Below are positions 8,351 through 16,083 of a stretch of DNA of 64,000 bases, in pieces. Position numbers and translations under genes: made by a program. The DNA is taken from positions 3,167,001 through 3,231,000 of the forward strand of contig NZ_CP101283.1 of the NCBI RefSeq assembly GCF_024298925.1, written 5' to 3'. How positions within the stretch are numbered: the stretch's first letter is position 1; each line of letters begins with the position of its first letter. The notes under the pieces were generated by a model, which had not been told where the DNA came from, did not search any database, and saw only the letters and a list, made by a program, of their open reading frames with translations. This stretch comes from Phenylobacterium sp. LH3H17 (GTDB lineage: Bacteria > Pseudomonadota > Alphaproteobacteria > Caulobacterales > Caulobacteraceae).

Positions 8351-8983
8351 ATGGAAACACCCCACCTGATCTACTTCGCCGATCCGATGTGCTCGTGGTG
8401 CTACGGCTTCTCGCCGGTGATCGGCCAGATCCGCCAGGCCTTCGGCCGGTCCCTGCCGATCCGCCTGGTCATGGGCGGCCTGCGCCCGGGCACGGACACC
8501 CCCACCACCGACAAGGCCAAGGCCGAGCTGGTCGGCCACTGGGGCCACGTGCATGAGGCCACCGGCCTGCCCTTCGACGGCGCCGTGCTGGACCGGCCGG
8601 GCTTTCTATACGACACCGACCCGGCGGCCCGCGCCGTGGTCCGCGTCCGCCGCGAGGACCCGGAGAAGGCGCTCGTCTATCTCGGCCGGGTCCAGCAGGC
8701 CTTCTACGCGCAGAACCAGGACGTCACGAAGCCCGAGACCCTGGCCGACCTCGCCGCCGAACTGGGCGTCGACCGCGAGGCCTTCCTGGCCGACTTCGAG
8801 ACCGACGACCTCAAGCACGAGACCTGGGCCGACTACGGGACCTCCCAACGGGCCGGCGTCACCGGCTTCCCGACCCTGGTGGCCGGCCCCAGCGCCGACG
8901 GGACCTATGGCGTGGTCACCCGCGGCTACCAGCCCGCCGAACAGGTCCTGCCGTTGCTGCACCGCTGGATGGGCACGGCGTAA
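8351..8983 (+). CDS. DsbA-family (FrnE-like) thioredoxin-fold oxidoreductase
   Basis: This 210-residue cytoplasmic-type protein has no signal peptide. It opens HLIYFADPMCSWCYGFSPV with a CSWC active site at about 14-17, has an inserted helical domain, and carries the cis-Pro loop GVTGFPTLV near 175. It belongs to the DsbA superfamily branch that includes FrnE and 2-hydroxychromene-2-carboxylate isomerase-like proteins; the CxxC favours a disulfide exchange role. The start has only a weak upstream purine run (AAGGA about 12 bases before ATG). The neighbouring genes give no functional clue. Confidence 0.88.
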   Translation: METPHLIYFADPMCSWCYGFSPVIGQIRQAFGRSLPIRLVMGGLRPGTDTPTTDKAKAELVGHWGHVHEATGLPFDGAVLDRPGFLYDTDPAARAVVRVRREDPEKALVYLGRVQQAFYAQNQDVTKPETLADLAAELGVDREAFLADFETDDLKHETWADYGTSQRAGVTGFPTLVAGPSADGTYGVVTRGYQPAEQVLPLLHRWMGTA

Positions 8984-9018
8984 CAGACGCCGCGGGGGAG
9001 CGCGGCGCCTGTCTCCGC

Positions 9019-9381
9019 TCAGGCCGCGGCCGGGACCTGGTCTAGGAACCCGGTCACGGTCTTCAGCCGCCCATCCTCCAGGCGGCAGAAGTCGGTGCCC
9101 TTGATCGGCGCGTCGGCGGCCCCGTCGGGACCCAGGCCCCAGGAGAAGCGGACATGGTCGCCATGCCCGTCGGCCGCGCCGATCAGGGCGAAGCGGAAGC
9201 CCGGGAAGCGGTCCTGGACCCCGGCGATCAGGGCCTCGACCCCGGCATGGCCGGCCACGGCGGCCAGCGGGTCCACATAGGTGGCGTCGGCGGCGAAGGC
9301 CTGCGCGATCCTGGCCTTGCGGGCCGCGCCGTCGGTCTCGTTCCAGGCGGCGATATAGGCCTCGGCGATGGCTTGGGTCAT
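9019..9381 (-). CDS. NTF2-like/SnoaL-type protein
   Basis: The 120-residue protein has a single SnoaL/NTF2-like cone fold: AIAEAYIAAWNETDGAARKARIAQAFAADATYVDPL, then RFSWGLGPDG and KGTDFCRLEDGRLKTVTGFLD. Members are small ligand-binding or enzyme domains of diverse function. ATG 9381 is preceded by AAGGAG on the minus strand; the longer frame (to 9435) adds a low-complexity tail and is unlikely. The function is not known. Confidence 0.82.
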   Translation of the reverse strand: MTQAIAEAYIAAWNETDGAARKARIAQAFAADATYVDPLAAVAGHAGVEALIAGVQDRFPGFRFALIGAADGHGDHVRFSWGLGPDGAADAPIKGTDFCRLEDGRLKTVTGFLDQVPAAA

Positions 9382-9462
9382 GGGGCGTGCTCCTTGGCTT
9401 GTTGACGTCGCCACCTTGCCGCCCCGCCGCAACACCCGCGATTACCCGCGAGGTAGTGGGCT

Positions 9463-9610
9463 TCAACCCCCTCCGTCACGTCGCCGAAGAGGCGACGCGC
9501 CACCTCCCCCAATTCGCGCTGCGCGCTGGGGGAGGATCTGGATCGACGCAACCCAGATGCTCCCCTCTTGGGGGAGCTGTCAGCGAAGCTGACTGAGGGG
9601 GACTTTGACT
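9463..9610 (+). repeat. intergenic palindromic repeat, copy R2 (B then A)
   Basis: Both modules of R1 are present in the same orientation but in swapped order: module B at about 9463-9541, then module A at about 9553-9610. The swap shows that A and B behave as separable units. The copy occupies the divergent gap between the SnoaL and EthD genes. Confidence 0.88.
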
Positions 9611-9662
9611 TCTTGCTGAATCTCCATGCCCCTGTCGGCCAAGACCCGTCCAGGACCCACCC

Positions 9663-10028
9663 ATGATCAAGCTCACCTTCGCCCTCATCCGCCGCCCGGA
9701 GTTCACCCGCGAGGCCTTCCAGGACTACTGGTTGAACACTCACGCGCCCCTGGTCGCCAGCGTCCGCGAGACCCTGCGCATCAGGCGCTACGTCCAGCTG
9801 CACAGCCTGCCGGCCGAAGTCTCCGCCGACCTTCGCGTCGCCCGCGGCGGGCCCGAGGGCTATGACGGGGTCGCCCAGCTCTGGTGGGACAGCTTCGAGG
9901 ACCTGGCCGTGGGCGCCCAGAACGAGGCCGCCAAGGCCGCCGGCCGCCTGCTGCTGGAAGACGAGGCCCGCTTCATCGACCTGCCCAAGTCCCCCCTCTG
10001 GTGGGGCGAGGAAAAGGTGATTTTCTAG
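9663..10028 (+). CDS. EthD-domain protein
   Basis: The 121-residue ferredoxin-like alpha+beta barrel protein opens IKLTFALIRRPEFTREAFQDYWLNTHAPLV, the hallmark of EthD proteins, and has YDGVAQLWWDSFEDLAVG and a FIDLPKSPLWWGEEKVIF end. EthD domains occur in ring-cleaving or isomerising enzymes and in helper proteins of ether and aromatic degradation. Function here is unassigned. Repeat copies R2 and R3 flank the gene. Confidence 0.85.
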   Translation: MIKLTFALIRRPEFTREAFQDYWLNTHAPLVASVRETLRIRRYVQLHSLPAEVSADLRVARGGPEGYDGVAQLWWDSFEDLAVGAQNEAAKAAGRLLLEDEARFIDLPKSPLWWGEEKVIF

Positions 10029-10038
10029 AGGCCCCAGG

Positions 10039-10184
10039 GAGTCAAAGTCCCCCTCAGTCAGCTTCGCTGACAGCTCCCCCAGAAGGGGAGCATCCATGCG
10101 GTTATAGATCCTCCCCCAGCGCGCAGCGCGATGAGGGGGAGGTGGCGCGTCGCCTCTTCGGCGGCGTGACGGAGGGGGTTGGAA
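10039..10184 (-). repeat. intergenic palindromic repeat, copy R3 (reverse orientation)
   Basis: Read on the plus strand, this copy begins with the reverse complement of module A (GAGTCAAAGTCCCCCTCAGTC...) and continues with the reverse complement of module B to GGAGGGGGTTGG at about 10184. It starts 10 bases after the EthD stop codon. Confidence 0.88.
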
Positions 10185-10211
10185 CGCGCCGCCCTTCCGC
10201 CATCCAGATAC

Positions 10212-10246
10212 GAAAAGGGCGCCTCCGACCGTGCCGGAAGCGCCCT
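10212..10246 (-). terminator. probable intrinsic terminator, minus strand
   Basis: On the minus strand AGGGCGCTTCCG pairs with CGGAGGCGCCCT (12 bp, one G-T pair, 7-base loop), followed by TTTTCG. It would end transcripts leaving the DUF983 gene, though it lies about 230 bases past that stop. Confidence 0.5.
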
Positions 10247-10362
10247 CGCCTGTCCCCACAGGCAGACATTGTCGCCCGAGGGCGCCACGTCTTCAAAACA
10301 TGGCGCCTTTGTGGCGGAAATGACGGCGTTCGCCAAGCCGTGAGATTGTCGCAGGCATGAGG

Positions 10363-10395
10363 GAGCCCCGGCGCTCTTGGGGAGATCCGGGGCTC
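10363..10395. repeat. 9-bp inverted repeat, function unknown
   Basis: GAGCCCCGG and CCGGGGCTC form a perfect 9-bp stem with a 15-base loop and no T run on either side. It lies in the otherwise empty 290-base stretch between repeat R3 and the DUF983 stop. No gene was seen in that stretch. Confidence 0.35.
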
Positions 10396-10478
10396 AGGCG
10401 AAGGCGGTGTCGGGGGCGACCAAGCCTTCGCATCAGATGAATACGCGAGACTCGCGAGCGTTCCGTGCCGGGGTAACT

Positions 10479-10895
10479 TTAATCGCGGGCCCGGCCGCGC
10501 CGGCCGAAGCCGCCCTCGCCATGACCGCCCAGGCTGGAGAAGCGAGCCTCCTCGGCCTTGTGGAAGTATTGCGAGGCCACCAGCCAGGCCTTCACCGGCC
10601 GCAGGCTAGCCAGGCAGGCGAGGACCAGGCCCGGGAAGGTGGTCGCCAGGTGGACCCACATCGGCGGATGCCAGACAACCTCGGCCCAGGTGAACAGGGC
10701 GATGACCACGATCCCGACGCCGCTCATCACGAAGAAGGCCGGGCCGTCGGCGGGGTCTGCGAAGCTGTAGTCCAGGCCGCAGCGGTCGCACGACTTGGCC
10801 ACGGTCAGGAAGCCGGCGAACAGCCTGCCCTCGCCGCAGCGCGGGCACCGGCAGCGCAGGCCTGAGACGATCGGCAGCGGCGGGTCGTGGGGCAT
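10479..10895 (-). CDS. DUF983 small membrane protein
   Basis: This 138-residue protein has an N-terminal zinc-ribbon-like segment LRCRCPRCGEGRLFAGFLTVAKSCDRCGLDYSFADPADGPAFF (two CxxC pairs). Two transmembrane helices follow at about 53-72 (FFVMSGVGIVVIALFTWAEV) and 80-100 (VHLATTFPGLVLACLASLRP). This architecture is that of DUF983, common in alphaproteobacteria, often near cytochrome oxidase genes elsewhere; the function is unknown. It is divergent from the MocR-type gene, and the symmetric operator at 10918-10941 may regulate both. Confidence 0.88.
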   Translation of the reverse strand: MPHDPPLPIVSGLRCRCPRCGEGRLFAGFLTVAKSCDRCGLDYSFADPADGPAFFVMSGVGIVVIALFTWAEVVWHPPMWVHLATTFPGLVLACLASLRPVKAWLVASQYFHKAEEARFSSLGGHGEGGFGRRGRARD

Positions 10896-10917
10896 GCAGA
10901 CAATCCTTGAATTCGTG

Positions 10918-10941
10918 CATACAATTGTGCACTAATGTATG
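10918..10941. promoter_or_regulatory. symmetric operator for the MocR-type regulator
   Basis: The layout is CATACA-N3-GTGCAC-N3-TGTATG: the outer hexamers are exact inverted repeats and the centre is self-complementary, so 18 of 24 positions obey the dyad. It lies in the 69-base gap between two divergent genes and covers the ATG at 10935, which argues for the downstream ATG as start. It is a strong candidate autoregulatory site. Confidence 0.6.
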
Positions 10942-10964
10942 TACTTCCCGCTGGACTTGCAACC

Positions 10965-12341
10965 ATGAGCCTCCCGACCGCCCGCTGGCTGGCCCGCATC
11001 GACCGCGACGAGGGCCCGATCTACCTGGCCATCCTCAAGGCGCTTTCGGCCGCCATCGCCGACGGCGAGCTTCAGGCCGGCGAGCAACTCCCGGCGCAGC
11101 GCGCCGTGGCCGCCCAGCTCGGCGTCGACTTCACCACCGTCACCCGGGCCTACGCCGCCGCCCGGGCGCGCGGCCTGGTGGAGGGCGCCGTGGGCCGCGG
11201 CACCTTCGTGGCCGGCCGCGCCGCCGAGGACGAGGCGGGCCTGATCGACCTCTCCATGAACCTGCCGCCGCCGCCGCTCGGCCTGTCGCTGGGCCGGATG
11301 CTGAAGGAGACCAGCCGGGCGATCCTCGAGCGCACCGATCCCGCCGCGCTCATGGCCTACCATCCCGGCGCGGGGTCGCTGGCCCAGCGCGCCGCCGGCG
11401 CCGCCTGGCTGACCCCGACCCTGGGCGAGGTCGCCCCCGAGCGCCTCCTGGTCTCGCCGGGCGCCCAGACCGCGCTGGCGGCCCTGTTCACCACCCTGAT
11501 GCGCCGCGGCGACGCCCTGGTGGCGGAACCCCTGACCTATCCCGGCGCGCTGGCCCTGGCCGCCCACCTGGGCCTGCGCGTCATCCCCTGCCCAACCGAC
11601 GGCGAAGGCGTCGTGCCCGAGGCCCTGGAGCGCCTTTGCGCCGAGCAGCGCCCCAAGGCGATCTATCTGATCCCCACCCTGCAGAACCCTGTCGCCACCA
11701 CCATGCGCCTGGCGCGGCGACAGGACGTGGCGCGCATCGCCCGCTCCGCCCAGGTCCCCATCATCGAGGACGACGCCTATGGCCGCCTGCCGGCCGCGCC
11801 CCTGCCCGCCTTGGCCGCCCTCGATCCGGAGAACGTCTGGCACGTGGCCACCCTCTCCAAGGCCCTGTCGCCCGGCCTGCGCACCGCCTTCGTCGCCGCC
11901 CCCGACGCTGCGGCCGCCCAGCGCCTGGCGCTCGCCCTGCGCGCGCTCTCCCTGATGGCCTCGCCGCTGACCGCGGCCGTGGCCACAGCCTGGATCCGCG
12001 AGGGCGCCGCCGAACACCTGCTGGCCGCCATCCGCGCCGAGTCCCGCGCCCGCCAGGCCCTGGCCCACGAGATTCTGCCGGGGGCCGTCGGCGGCCCGGA
12101 CGGCGTCCATGTCTGGCTGGACCTCCCCCCGGGCCGCGACGCCGCGGGCCTACGCGCCAGCGCCGCCCAGCGCGGCCTCTCCCTGGTCACCGCGGACTCC
12201 TTCGCCGCGGGTCCCGGTTCGCGCAACGGCCTGCGCATCTCCCTCGGCGGCCAGGCCCGCCGCGACGTCCTCGCCCAGGCCCTGCAGGCCGTGGCGATCC
12301 TCTTGGCGGGTGAGCGAGAAATTGGGCGAGCAGTCGTGTGA
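10965..12341 (+). CDS. MocR/PdxR-type regulator (GntR HTH fused to aminotransferase fold)
   Basis: This 458-residue fusion has an N-terminal GntR winged helix (about 15-80: ELQAGEQLPAQRAVAAQLGVDFTTVTRAYAAARARGLVEGAVGRGTFV) and a fold-type-I aminotransferase domain (about 95-450). The latter has NPVATTM, EDDAYGRLP and the PLP lysine in ATLSKALSPGLRTAFV. MocR-type proteins use PLP or an amino compound as effector rather than catalysing transamination. ATG 10965 is preferred over 10935, because 10935 lies inside a symmetric operator. The divergent DUF983 gene is a possible target. Confidence 0.9.
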   Translation: MSLPTARWLARIDRDEGPIYLAILKALSAAIADGELQAGEQLPAQRAVAAQLGVDFTTVTRAYAAARARGLVEGAVGRGTFVAGRAAEDEAGLIDLSMNLPPPPLGLSLGRMLKETSRAILERTDPAALMAYHPGAGSLAQRAAGAAWLTPTLGEVAPERLLVSPGAQTALAALFTTLMRRGDALVAEPLTYPGALALAAHLGLRVIPCPTDGEGVVPEALERLCAEQRPKAIYLIPTLQNPVATTMRLARRQDVARIARSAQVPIIEDDAYGRLPAAPLPALAALDPENVWHVATLSKALSPGLRTAFVAAPDAAAAQRLALALRALSLMASPLTAAVATAWIREGAAEHLLAAIRAESRARQALAHEILPGAVGGPDGVHVWLDLPPGRDAAGLRASAAQRGLSLVTADSFAAGPGSRNGLRISLGGQARRDVLAQALQAVAILLAGEREIGRAVV

Positions 12342-12345
12342 CGAT

Positions 12346-12403
12346 GTCCCTTCTCCCCCTTGCGGGAGAAGGTGGCCTTGCGGAGCAGGGTCGGATGAGG
12401 GGT
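12346..12403 (+). repeat. second intergenic repeat family, copy S1
   Basis: The copy reads TCCCTTCTCCCCCTTGCGGG then AGAAGGTGGCCTTGCGGAGC and AGGGTCGGATGAGGGGT. It contains two short hairpins (TTCTCCC/GGGAGAA and TTGCGGAGCA). It begins right after the stop of the MocR-type gene. An inverted copy lies at 13042-13091, and the two bracket the VOC gene. Confidence 0.75.
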
Positions 12404-12494
12404 CGCACCACCCTGTCCGCCTGGTTGTGAGTGATGAGGTCGCGAGTCCGCCTCCGAGCCCAAGCGGACGTGGGTCAGGGCGCCGCCCCGGGGC

Positions 12495-12884
12495 TCAGGC
12501 CGCGGCCGTATCCGGCTGCATCAGGCCGAAAATGTTGCTCTCGGTGTCCTTCATGTAGGCGAGCCACCCCACGCCCGGGATTGCCATCTTCGGCAGAGCC
12601 TGCACGCCGCCGAGCGACAGCGCCTTTGCGACTGTGGCGTCCACGTCATCGACCTCGTGGGTGCAGATGTATCCGACCACCGGCGTTGGCTCCTGGGGGT
12701 CGGGATTTGGGCCAATTCGCGGGATCAGGGCGCCGTCGATCCCCGGCCCGTCGGCGCCGGTTACGATGAACTCGATGCCAGGCTGCGGCAGCTTCGTAAA
12801 CCTCCAGCCGAACAAGGCCGAGTAGAACGCCTTAACCCGCTCGAAGTCGGCGGCATGGATCTCGAAGTGCACCGGGCGCGGCAT
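12495..12884 (-). CDS. VOC-family (glyoxalase/bleomycin-resistance-like) protein
   Basis: The 129-residue protein shows two VOC beta-alpha-beta-beta-beta modules. The first is VHFEIHAADFERVKAFYSALFGWRF; the second is VGYICTHEVDDVDATVAKALSLGG ... VGWLAYMKDTESNIFGLMQPD. The metal-site positions (His near residue 5, Glu in DTESN) are compatible with an active or ligand-binding member. ATG 12884 has GAGGGAG upstream on its strand. Inverted copies of repeat family S lie on both sides. Confidence 0.85.
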   Translation of the reverse strand: MPRPVHFEIHAADFERVKAFYSALFGWRFTKLPQPGIEFIVTGADGPGIDGALIPRIGPNPDPQEPTPVVGYICTHEVDDVDATVAKALSLGGVQALPKMAIPGVGWLAYMKDTESNIFGLMQPDTAAA

Positions 12885-13041
12885 GGCGATGCTCCCTCTA
12901 TCGGCACACATCAAGCCACAACGCAGATGCCCGCGCCAGCCTCCCGGCGTCAGGGGAATGCCCCCTCCCGAGCTTAGCGGACACCGCATTGCAGCTAAGG
13001 CAGCGGTTCATCGGCCCACCGCCACCCGAGAGTTCTGAGAA

Positions 13042-13091
13042 ACCCCTCATCCGACCTTGCTCCGCAAGGCCACCCGCAAGGGGAGAAGGGA
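13042..13091 (-). repeat. second intergenic repeat family, copy S2 (inverted)
   Basis: ACCCCTCATCCGACCTTGCT, then CCGCAAGGCCACCCGCAAGG and GGAGAAGGGA, is the reverse complement of S1 with a few differences and a shortened middle. It ends a few bases before the stop codon of the P450 gene. Confidence 0.72.
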
Positions 13092-13095
13092 CTCG

Positions 13096-14328
13096 TTACG
13101 CCACCACCTCCAGCCGCTCCAACCCCCGGAAGAACGGCAGGGTCCGCCACACCGGCTCGGCCGCCGGATCGGCCAGCCGCAGGTTCGGGAAGCGGTCGAA
13201 CAGCCGCACCAGCGCCACCTGGGCCTCCAGCCGCGCCAGGGGCGCCCCGATACAGATGTGCGCCCCGCCGCCGAACGCCACGTGTGGCTTGTGCTTGCGC
13301 GCCACATCGAAGCGGTGCGGGTCCTCGAAGGCCTCCGGGTCGCGATTGGCCGCGCGCAGCGAGAACATGAAGGACTCCGCCGTCGCCACCGGACAGCCGC
13401 CCACCTCCATCTCCCGCGACGCCACCCGCCCGGTGATGTCCACCGGCGGCTCGTAGCGCAGGGTCTCCTCGACCACGGCGCTCACAAGGCCCGGATCGGC
13501 CCGCAGCTTGGCCAGCTCTCCGGGATGGGTCAGCAACAGCCGCACGGCGTTGCCGATCAGGTCGGTGGTGGTCAAGTTGCCGCCGACCAGCAGGGCGCCC
13601 AGATTGATCCGCAGCTCGATGTCGCTGATCGGCGCGCCCTGCGCCTGCAGCCGCGTCATGTCGGAGATCAGGTCGTCGCGCGGCGCGGCCTTTCGCGCCG
13701 CGATGGTCTGCGTCCAGTATTCGGTCAGCGCCGCGCTCGACGCCTCCATCCGCGCCGTCTGCTCCTCGTTGCGGAACGGATTGAGGTTCTGGATCACATC
13801 CTCCGACCAGACCCGGAACTCCGCCAGCCGGTCATGGTCGACCCCCAGGATCGAGGCGATCACGTCGATGGGGATCGGCACGCAGAAGGCGCTCATCAGG
13901 TCGAACGGCTTGCCCGGGACGATGCGGTCCAGGGCCTCGTCGACGATCCGCTCCACCTCGGGCCGGAACTTGGCCACCCGGGCGTAGAGCGCCTGGGTCA
14001 GGGGCTGTCGGATGCGCGCATGGTCGGGATCGTCCAGCAGCAGGATGCTGGTGGTCTCGCCGCGATTGTCCGGATCGGCGTCGGCCCCGACCAGGCTCCG
14101 CGACAGGAACGACTTGCCGTCGGCGCGGATCGGGTCGCGCCACAGGGTGCGGTCCGACACCATGCCGCGGACGTCGGCGTAGCGGGTCACCACCACGCTG
14201 CCCGAGGCCTCGTCCCGATGCACCGGGCAGCGGGCCCGCAGGTCGTCCAGCAGGACGTGCGGGTCGGCGCGATAGACGGGATTGAGCGGCGTCAGCTCGA
14301 ACACCGTTGGAAGGGCTCGTTCGGCCAT
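13096..14328 (-). CDS. cytochrome P450 (soluble bacterial type, not CYP153)
   Basis: The 410-residue P450 has the haem loop HVAFGGGAHICIGAPLARLEA, thiolate at about Cys359, the ExxR motif in VVEETLRYEPP, and the early C-helix region DDPDHARIRQPLTQAL. The I-helix reads LLVGGNLTTTDLIGNAV: the usual acid before the catalytic Thr (AGxDT or AGxET) is replaced, giving GGNLTT, as in some groups with substrate-assisted proton delivery or non-monooxygenase chemistry. The substrate is unknown. It is divergent from exonuclease III. Confidence 0.9.
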   Translation of the reverse strand: MAERALPTVFELTPLNPVYRADPHVLLDDLRARCPVHRDEASGSVVVTRYADVRGMVSDRTLWRDPIRADGKSFLSRSLVGADADPDNRGETTSILLLDDPDHARIRQPLTQALYARVAKFRPEVERIVDEALDRIVPGKPFDLMSAFCVPIPIDVIASILGVDHDRLAEFRVWSEDVIQNLNPFRNEEQTARMEASSAALTEYWTQTIAARKAAPRDDLISDMTRLQAQGAPISDIELRINLGALLVGGNLTTTDLIGNAVRLLLTHPGELAKLRADPGLVSAVVEETLRYEPPVDITGRVASREMEVGGCPVATAESFMFSLRAANRDPEAFEDPHRFDVARKHKPHVAFGGGAHICIGAPLARLEAQVALVRLFDRFPNLRLADPAAEPVWRTLPFFRGLERLEVVA

Positions 14329-14410
14329 GTCGTCCTCCGTTCGAAGCCAGGCTACGCCGGTTTCCCTGGACGTCGCCTAGCGGATTCGGCCCCTCGCGCG
14401 TTGTTCGCCG

Positions 14411-15211
14411 ATGAAGCTCGCGACCTTCAACATCAACAACGTCGTCCGACGCCTCGACGGCCTGCTGAGCTGGCTTGCCGAGGCCCGACCGGACGTCGTC
14501 TGCCTGCAGGAACTGAAGGCCGAGCAGGGCGCCTTCCCGACAGCGGCGCTGGAGGCCGCCGGCTACGGCGCGGTCTGGACCGGCCAGCGGACCTGGAACG
14601 GGGTGGCCATCCTCGCCCGCGGCCGCGAGCCGGTCCTGGTCCGCCGCGGCCTGCCGGGCGACCCGGCCGACACCCAGGCCCGCTACATCGAGGCCGCCGT
14701 CGAGGGCGTGCTGATCGCCTGCCTCTACCTGCCCAACGGCAACCCGCAGCCGGGACCGAAGTTCGCCTACAAGCTGGCCTGGTTCGAGCGGCTGATCGCC
14801 CATGCCGCATCCCTGATCGAGGCCGAGGTCCCCGTGGTCCTGGCAGGCGACTACAATGTGGTCCCCACCGACCTCGACATCTATCCCACCAAGTCCTGGA
14901 CGAACGACGCCCTGCTGCAGCCGGAGAGCCGCGAGGCCTTCGCCCGCCTGCTGGCCCAGGGCTGGACCGACGCCCTGCGCGCCCGGCATCCGGGCGAGCG
15001 GCTCTACACATTCTGGGACTACAAGCGGCAGCGCTGGGCGCGAGACGCCGGCCTGCGGCTCGACCACCTGCTGCTGAGCCCGGTCTTGAAACAAAGCCTG
15101 AGGGACGCCGGCGTCGACAAGGCGGTGCGCGGTCTGGAAGGCGCCAGCGACCACGCCCCGGCCTGGGTTGAGCTGGACTGGCCTGCGCGGCGGCGAAAGT
15201 CCGGCGGCTAG
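14411..15211 (+). CDS. xthA: exodeoxyribonuclease III (AP endonuclease)
   Basis: This 266-residue member of the endonuclease/exonuclease/phosphatase family opens MKLATFNINNVVRRLDGLLSWL and carries the Mg-binding Glu in VVCLQELKAEQ (about 34). It also has YLPNGNP, GDYNVVPTDLDIY with the catalytic Asp/Asn (about 152-154), TFWDYKRQRWARDAGLRLDHLLLS and the active-site His in GASDHAPAWVEL. It nicks DNA at abasic sites and removes 3' blocks in base-excision repair. The stop overlaps the convergent next gene by 4 bases. Confidence 0.94.
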   Translation: MKLATFNINNVVRRLDGLLSWLAEARPDVVCLQELKAEQGAFPTAALEAAGYGAVWTGQRTWNGVAILARGREPVLVRRGLPGDPADTQARYIEAAVEGVLIACLYLPNGNPQPGPKFAYKLAWFERLIAHAASLIEAEVPVVLAGDYNVVPTDLDIYPTKSWTNDALLQPESREAFARLLAQGWTDALRARHPGERLYTFWDYKRQRWARDAGLRLDHLLLSPVLKQSLRDAGVDKAVRGLEGASDHAPAWVELDWPARRRKSGG

Positions 15212-15594
15212 CCCGCCCGGTACGGCAGGTAGCCCCGCTCGACCATGCGCCGCAGGGCCTCATAGGCCTCGGTCAGCTCCTCGAAGGCCAGGCGCATCTC
15301 CGCCAGGTGGGTCACCTGCTCGGGACTCGGGGGCTGGGAGGTCTCGGTGCAGGCGAGCGCCGCGGCCACCCATTGCGCCCGGGCGATGGCCGCGGCCACC
15401 GCCAGGCGCTGGAACTTGCCCGCGTCGGCATGGCCCAGCACATGGGCGATGACCTCCTGGTTGGAGGCGTAGACGGTGTAGTCGATCCGCTCCATCTGCC
15501 CGCGCAGCCGGCGCTGGGCCTGCGGGTCGAGCATGGCGTCGGGCTCGAAGTGATCGCTGGCGCGTCGCACGCTCGAGGTCCTGGTGACGGACAT
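15208..15594 (-). CDS. conserved hypothetical protein
   Basis: The 128-residue protein has no signal peptide or membrane segment. It is mostly helical by composition, with SNQEVIAHVLGHADAGKFQRLAVAAAIARAQWVAAALA and a charged helix AEMRLAFEELTEAYEALRRMVERGYL. I do not recognise the family. Codon usage matches neighbouring genes, and the gene is tail to tail with xthA, overlapping by 4 bases. It ends with YLPYRAG. Confidence 0.6.
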   Translation of the reverse strand: MSVTRTSSVRRASDHFEPDAMLDPQAQRRLRGQMERIDYTVYASNQEVIAHVLGHADAGKFQRLAVAAAIARAQWVAAALACTETSQPPSPEQVTHLAEMRLAFEELTEAYEALRRMVERGYLPYRAG

Positions 15595-15709
15595 AGCGGT
15601 CTCCCATCCCGATCGACCGACTCTAGGGTTCGGGCTTTAAGGTTCGATTGACGGAAACCGGAATCGATTTCGCGCGCTTAGGGGGCTCAGACCTCACAAG
15701 GACGTTACC

Positions 15710-16000
15710 ATGCGCATCATCACCCTAACCGCCGCCGCCGTCGCCGCCCTGTCCCTCGCCGCCTGCTCCAAGCCCGCCGACAAGGCCATCGACGCCCAGG
15801 CCGACGCCGTCGAGGCCACCGGTGAACTGAAGGCCGACGCCCTGGAAAACAAGGCCGACGCCGTGGACGCCAAGGCCGACACCATGACCGGCGCCGCCGA
15901 GAACAACGCCGAAGCACAGGCCGACTCCATGCGCGCCCAGGCCGACGCGACCGAAAAGGCCGCCGACGCGAAGGCCGACGCCATCGAAGAAAAGAAGTAG
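15710..16000 (+). CDS. small Ala/Lys/Asp-rich lipoprotein
   Basis: The 96-residue precursor has a lipoprotein signal peptide (MRIITLTAAAVAALSLAAC) with lipobox LAAC, cysteine at 19. The mature part is an almost pure charged helix built of repeated KADA, QADA and NKADAV units (about 25-95), which suggests an extended amphipathic helix anchored in the envelope. A related lipoprotein is encoded at 22404-22649. AAGGA lies upstream of ATG 15710, and a UUCG-loop hairpin follows the stop. Confidence 0.75.
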   Translation: MRIITLTAAAVAALSLAACSKPADKAIDAQADAVEATGELKADALENKADAVDAKADTMTGAAENNAEAQADSMRAQADATEKAADAKADAIEEKK

Positions 16001-16009
16001 GCCCGACGA

Positions 16010-16033
16010 GGCGCCCGACTTCGGTCGGGCGCC
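16010..16033 (+). terminator. UUCG-tetraloop hairpin after the lipoprotein gene
   Basis: GGCGCCCGAC and GTCGGGCGCC form a perfect 10-bp stem closed by TTCG, 10 bases after the stop. There is no T run, so it may be a weak terminator or a stabiliser of the mRNA 3' end. Confidence 0.55.
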
Positions 16034-16083
16034 GCTTCGCCAAGACGATTGGCTTCCGCGCTTCAGGGCGCTAAACGGCGGCC

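Noticed and set aside
10247..10478. Possible small RNA or tRNA gene in the gap before DUF983
   Set aside because: No cloverleaf, anticodon arm or TPsiC-like GGTTCGA could be found; only the 9-bp inverted repeat stands out.
10935..10964. ATG 10935 as start of the MocR-type gene
   Set aside because: The codon lies inside the symmetric operator and would leave no leader or ribosome site. ATG 10965 gives the usual N terminus.
13057..15171. A 704-codon plus-strand open frame across the P450 and exonuclease genes
   Set aside because: It is opposite the P450 in one part and out of frame with xthA in the other. The product is Arg/Gly/Pro-rich with no domain.
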